From Stenoxybacter acetivorans DSM 19021 (GTDB lineage: Bacteria > Pseudomonadota > Gammaproteobacteria > Burkholderiales > Neisseriaceae): a DNA stretch of 62,448 nt. Made by a program: the position numbers and the translations under genes. The notes under the pieces were generated by a model. It had not been told where the DNA came from, did no database searches, and saw only the letters and a list, made by a program, of their open reading frames with translations. Shown here piece after piece: positions 58,847-62,448 of the stretch (its first letter is position 1; every line of letters starts with the position of its first letter). The DNA lies in assembly GCF_000745895.1 (NCBI RefSeq), contig NZ_JQKE01000012.1, positions 1 through 62,448 on the forward strand. Direction: 5' to 3'.

Positions 58847-59218
58847 ATGCCAACCATTAATCAATTGGTGCGGAAAGGGCGTACAGCTCCGGTTTACGTC
58901 AATAAAGTACCTGCTTTAGAGGCTTGTCCTCAAAAACGCGGCGTATGCACCCGTGTTTACACCACCACCCCGAAAAAACCAAATTCCGCTTTGCGTAAAG
59001 TATGTAAAGTGCGCTTAACCAATGGTTATGAAGTGATTTCATACATCGGCGGTGAAGGGCACAACTTGCAAGAACACAGCGTGGTATTGATTCGCGGCGG
59101 TCGTGTAAAAGACTTGCCGGGTGTGCGTTACCACACTGTACGCGGTTCTTTGGATACCGCCGGTGTGAAAGACCGCAAACAATCCCGTTCTAAATACGGT
59201 GCGAAACGTCCCAAATAA
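58847..59218 (+). CDS. rpsL: 30S ribosomal protein S12
   Basis: The 123-residue protein of the decoding centre. The ATG at 58847 gives the invariant opening [11 protein letters not shown]. The streptomycin-sensitivity region [13 protein letters not shown] and KDLPGVRYH carries the sensitive-type lysines (KKPN and the RVKDLPG segment). First gene of the str operon. Confidence 0.98.
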   Translation: MPTINQLVRKGRTAPVYVNKVPALEACPQKRGVCTRVYTTTPKKPNSALRKVCKVRLTNGYEVISYIGGEGHNLQEHSVVLIRGGRVKDLPGVRYHTVRGSLDTAGVKDRKQSRSKYGAKRPK

Positions 59219-59328
59219 TTTGTTTATCATGTTTCTGTCGGCGGCGGCAACAATGCCCTGTCGAGTAAGTGAATATTTTGATAAATATTCAAGGGCAAAA
59301 GCCCAACTGAATCATTAAAGGAATCGAA

Positions 59329-59799
59329 ATGCCAAGACGCAGAGAAGTCCCCAAACGCGAAGTATTGCCTGATCCGAAATTCGGCAGCACTGATTTATCC
59401 AAATTCATGAACGTGCTGATGATTGACGGTAAAAAATCTGTTGCCGAGCGCATTGTTTATGGTGCACTGGCGCAAATTGAGAAAAAAACCGGCAAAGCCG
59501 CCATTGAAGTATTTAACGAAGCCATTGCCAACGCCAAACCGGTTGTGGAAGTAAAAAGCCGCCGCGTGGGCGGTGCTAACTACCAAGTTCCTGTTGAGGT
59601 ACGTCCTTCACGCCGCATGGCATTGGCAATGCGCTGGGTGCGTGATGCAGCCCGCAAACGCGGCGAAAAATCCATGGACTTGCGTTTGGCAGGCGAATTG
59701 ATTGACGCAGCCGAAGGCCGCGGCGGTGCATTGAAAAAACGCGAAGAAGTGCATCGTATGGCAGAAGCCAACAAAGCCTTCTCGCACTTCCGTTTCTAA
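59329..59799 (+). CDS. rpsG: 30S ribosomal protein S7
   Basis: The 156-residue protein organises the head of the small subunit. Landmarks: [16 protein letters not shown] at the start and the R-rich C-terminal [20 protein letters not shown]. It lies 110 bases after rpsL, and 18 bases before fusA. AAAGGAA site upstream. Confidence 0.98.
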   Translation: MPRRREVPKREVLPDPKFGSTDLSKFMNVLMIDGKKSVAERIVYGALAQIEKKTGKAAIEVFNEAIANAKPVVEVKSRRVGGANYQVPVEVRPSRRMALAMRWVRDAARKRGEKSMDLRLAGELIDAAEGRGGALKKREEVHRMAEANKAFSHFRF

Positions 59800-59817
59800 T
59801 TGTGAAAGGCGACTGTT

Positions 59818-61920
59818 GTGGCCCGTAAAACCCCTATCGAACAATATCGCAATATCGGTATTTCTGCCCATATTGATGCCGGCAAAACCACTACGTCTGA
59901 ACGCATTTTGTTTTACACAGGCATGACCCACAAACTGGGTGAAGTGCATGACGGCGCAGCAACCACCGACTGGATGGAACAAGAACAAGAGCGTGGTATC
60001 ACCATTACCTCCGCTGCGGTTACTACCTTCTGGAAAGGCATGGGCGGTCAGTTTAAAGAACACCGTTTCAACATCATTGACACCCCGGGACACGTGGATT
60101 TCACCATTGAGGTGGAACGCTCCATGCGTGTATTGGACGGCGGCGTTATGGTTTACTGCGCGGTGGGCGGCGTACAGCCGCAGTCTGAAACCGTGTGGCG
60201 TCAAGCCAATAAATACAAAGTGCCTCGTTTGGCGTTTGTGAATAAAATGGACCGTCAAGGCGCGAATTTTTTCCGCGTGGTTGAACAAATGAAAACCCGC
60301 TTGCGCGCCAATCCGGTGCCGGTGGTGATTCCGATTGGTGCGGAAGAACATTTCCAAGGCGTGGTGGATTTGCTGAAAATGCAAGCCATTATTTGGAATG
60401 AAGAAACCCAAGGTTTGACTTTTGAATACCAAGACATTCCGGCTGATTTGCAAGATTTGGCAGAAGAATGGCGCGAAAAAATGGTGGAAGCTGCCGCAGA
60501 AGCCAATGAAGAATTGATGGAAAAATACTTGGGCGGCGAAGCACTTTCTGAAGAAGAAATTGTGGCTGCTTTGCGCCAGCGTACCCTTGCCAACGAAATT
60601 CAACCGGTTCTGTGCGGTTCTGCCTTTAAAAACAAAGGTGTACAACGCATGTTGGACGCGGTTGTTGAATACTTGCCAAGCCCTGTGGATATTCCGCCGG
60701 TAGCCGGTGAAAACGACAAAGGCCAAACCGAAAGCCGCGAAGCCAGCGATGACGCGAAATTCTCCGCCTTGGCGTTTAAATTGATGAACGACAAATACGT
60801 GGGTCAATTAACCTTTATCCGCGTTTATTCCGGCGTATTGAAATCCGGCGACAGCGTGGTCAATTCGGTAAAAGGCACACGTGAACGCATTGGCCGCTTG
60901 GTGCAAATGAAAGCCAACGACCGTGATGAAATCGATGAAGTACGCGCCGGCGACATTGCCGCCGTTATCGGTTTGAAAGACGTTACCACCGGCGAAACCT
61001 TAAGTGCGGAAAATGCACCGATTATTCTGGAACGCATGGAATTTCCCGAACCCGTGATTCACGTTGCGGTTGAACCGAAAACCAAAGCCGACCAAGAAAA
61101 AATGGGCATTGCCTTAAACCGCTTGGCAAAAGAAGACCCGTCTTTCCGCGTGAAAACCGATGAAGAGTCCGGTCAAACCATTATTTCCGGTATGGGCGAA
61201 TTGCACTTGGAAATCATTGTTGATCGCATGAAACGTGAATTCGGCGTGGAAGCCAATGTTGGCGCACCGCAAGTGGCGTATCGCGAAACCATTCGTAAAG
61301 CAGTGGAATCCGAAGCCAAACACATCAAACAATCCGGCGGTAAAGGTCAATATGGCCATGTGGTTATCAAAATGGAACCGATGGAACCCGGCGGCGCAGG
61401 CTACGAGTTTATCGATGAAATTAAAGGCGGCGTGATTCCGCGTGAATTCATTCCGTCTGTTGATAAAGGCATTAAAGATACCTTGTCCAATGGTATTTTG
61501 GCAGGCTACCCTGTGGTGGACGTGCGCGTTCGTTTAACTTTCGGTTCTTACCACGATGTGGACTCCTCGCAAATCGCGTTTGAGTTAGCCGCTTCCATGG
61601 CGTTCAAAGACGGTATGCGCAAAGCATCGCCGGCACTGTTAGAGCCGATTATGGCGGTGGAAGTGGAAACGCCGGAAGATTACATGGGTGATGTGATGGG
61701 CGACTTAAACCGTCGCCGCGGCATCGTATTGGGTATGGACGACGACGGCATCGGCGGTAAGAAAGTACGCGCTGAAGTGCCGCTGGCAGAAATGTTCGGC
61801 TATTCAACCGATCTGCGTTCTGCCACACAAGGTCGTGCCACTTATTCCATGGAATTTAAAAAATACGCCGAAGCACCTACGCACGTGGCTGAAAAAGTCA
61901 TTGCCGATCGCAAAGGCTGA
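59818..61920 (+). CDS. fusA: elongation factor G
   Basis: GTPase that translocates tRNA and mRNA. The 700-residue protein starts with GTG and has G1 [13 protein letters not shown]2 region RGITITSA, G3 DTPGHVDF, G4 NKMDRQGAN, then domains II-V complete to [16 protein letters not shown]. Third gene of the str operon. Confidence 0.99.
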   Translation: MARKTPIEQYRNIGISAHIDAGKTTTSERILFYTGMTHKLGEVHDGAATTDWMEQEQERGITITSAAVTTFWKGMGGQFKEHRFNIIDTPGHVDFTIEVERSMRVLDGGVMVYCAVGGVQPQSETVWRQANKYKVPRLAFVNKMDRQGANFFRVVEQMKTRLRANPVPVVIPIGAEEHFQGVVDLLKMQAIIWNEETQGLTFEYQDIPADLQDLAEEWREKMVEAAAEANEELMEKYLGGEALSEEEIVAALRQRTLANEIQPVLCGSAFKNKGVQRMLDAVVEYLPSPVDIPPVAGENDKGQTESREASDDAKFSALAFKLMNDKYVGQLTFIRVYSGVLKSGDSVVNSVKGTRERIGRLVQMKANDRDEIDEVRAGDIAAVIGLKDVTTGETLSAENAPIILERMEFPEPVIHVAVEPKTKADQEKMGIALNRLAKEDPSFRVKTDEESGQTIISGMGELHLEIIVDRMKREFGVEANVGAPQVAYRETIRKAVESEAKHIKQSGGKGQYGHVVIKMEPMEPGGAGYEFIDEIKGGVIPREFIPSVDKGIKDTLSNGILAGYPVVDVRVRLTFGSYHDVDSSQIAFELAASMAFKDGMRKASPALLEPIMAVEVETPEDYMGDVMGDLNRRRGIVLGMDDDGIGGKKVRAEVPLAEMFGYSTDLRSATQGRATYSMEFKKYAEAPTHVAEKVIADRKG

Positions 61921-61932
61921 TGTTGTTTTATC

Positions 61933-61956
61933 AGGCTGCCTGAAATTCAGGCAGCC
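61933..61956 (+). repeat. imperfect inverted DUS between fusA and tuf
   Basis: AGGCTGCCTGAA (exact DUS, 61933-61944) is followed closely by TTCAGGCAGCC (61946-61956). The T-run is weak, so it may attenuate rather than end the operon transcript. Confidence 0.7.
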
Positions 61957-61997
61957 ACTGTTCTTTAATCGATCTTTACACTAAGGAAATAGCTATT

Positions 61998-62448
61998 ATG
62001 GCTAAAGAAAAATTCGAGCGGAGCAAACCGCACGTAAACGTTGGCACCATCGGTCACGTTGACCATGGTAAAACCACACTCACTGCTGCATTAACCACTA
62101 TTTTGTCTAAAAAATTCGGCGGTGCGGCAAAAGCCTACGATCAAATTGACAATGCCCCCGAAGAAAAAGCGCGCGGCATTACCATCAATACCTCACACGT
62201 TGAATACGAAACAGCCAACCGCCACTACGCACACGTAGATTGCCCGGGACACGCCGACTACGTAAAAAACATGATTACCGGTGCGGCGCAAATGGACGGC
62301 GCGATTTTGGTGGTTTCCGCTGCCGACGGTCCGATGCCGCAAACCCGCGAACACATCTTATTGGCACGTCAAGTGGGTGTACCCTACATCATCGTATTTA
62401 TGAACAAATGCGATATGGTTGACGATGAAGAATTGTTGGAATTGGTGG
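61998..62448 (+). CDS. tuf: elongation factor Tu, 5' part
   Basis: The window holds the first 150 codons; the gene runs off the right edge. The start [26 protein letters not shown], the effector loop [25 protein letters not shown] and NKCD identify it. It is the distal gene of the str operon; a second tuf gene elsewhere would be usual. An AAGGAAATAGC site lies in front. Confidence 0.99.
   Translation, partial: MAKEKFERSKPHVNVGTIGHVDHGKTTLTAALTTILSKKFGGAAKAYDQIDNAPEEKARGITINTSHVEYETANRHYAHVDCPGHADYVKNMITGAAQMDGAILVVSAADGPMPQTREHILLARQVGVPYIIVFMNKCDMVDDEELLELV

Noticed and set aside
59608-60807. A 399-codon open frame on the minus strand
   Set aside because: It lies antisense to rpsG and fusA, which are certain; its composition follows from their codon bias.

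Overview
The window is chromosomal DNA of a Neisseriaceae bacterium. The strongest single clue is a 12-base word, AGGCTGCCTGAA (reverse complement TTCAGGCAGCCT), which occurs exactly about thirty times between and inside genes, often as inverted pairs that form terminators. From memory this is the Simonsiella-type dialect of the neisserial DNA uptake sequence (DUS), so the source is probably an oral member of the Simonsiella/Alysiella/Conchiformibius/Kingella group rather than Neisseria proper. The gene content agrees: lipoprotein cytochrome c', a DUF4390-ntrY-ntrX operon, a ComP-like pilin, PhoH, AmpG and a small LpxL. All species statements are inference.

Layout. 1-10 kb: a 7-bp tandem repeat, pyrG, a YiiX-like lipoprotein, dadA, gshB, dgkA, ampG, then phoH and a DAHP-synthase-like gene on the minus strand, then cytochrome c'. 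10.4-19.2 kb: the 2-oxoglutarate dehydrogenase operon (sucA, sucB, lpdA on the minus strand), split by a tandem array of four paralogous lipoproteins, one of them broken. 19.5-26 kb, minus strand: CbiM-like membrane protein, nudL, kdsD, hemH, a hemerythrin-like protein, guaA and a DUF815 ATPase. 26.4-34.6 kb, plus strand: ychF, fmt-rsmB, DUF4390-ntrY-ntrX and folD. 34.7-40.5 kb is the accessory zone: metY, a ComP-like pilin, gloA, an APH-type kinase with one in-frame stop, an IS3 remnant, tRNA-Asp and tRNA-Val, and an IS5-family insertion. 40.5-47.3 kb: dacB, priA, a matrixin-like metalloprotease and mnmG. 47.3-49.3 kb: a cluster of small membrane proteins, two of them paralogous, plus a partial duplicate, lying between mnmG and pheT. 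49.3-57.1 kb: pheT, a pRiA4b ORF-3-like protein, an ABC-F protein, tRNA-Thr, tRNA-Phe, rsfS, lpxL, a phage-like relic and a palindromic IS remnant. 57.1-62.4 kb: an mscS-family channel, then the rpsL-rpsG-fusA-tuf operon, cut by the window edge.

Most of the window is housekeeping. The points most worth a second look are: two copies, 33 kb apart, of a 150-bp element that pairs DnaA boxes with an AT-rich tract at conserved spacing; the lipoprotein array inside the suc operon; an NtrX whose AAA+ domain has lost its ATP- and sigma54-contact motifs; a DAHP-synthase-like protein lacking the expected metal ligands; a DUS-binding-type pilin in a genome with a divergent DUS; small duplications that break a transposase and a lipoprotein gene; and a coiled-coil matrixin-type protease. 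I do not claim to have found a complete new defence or mobile system.
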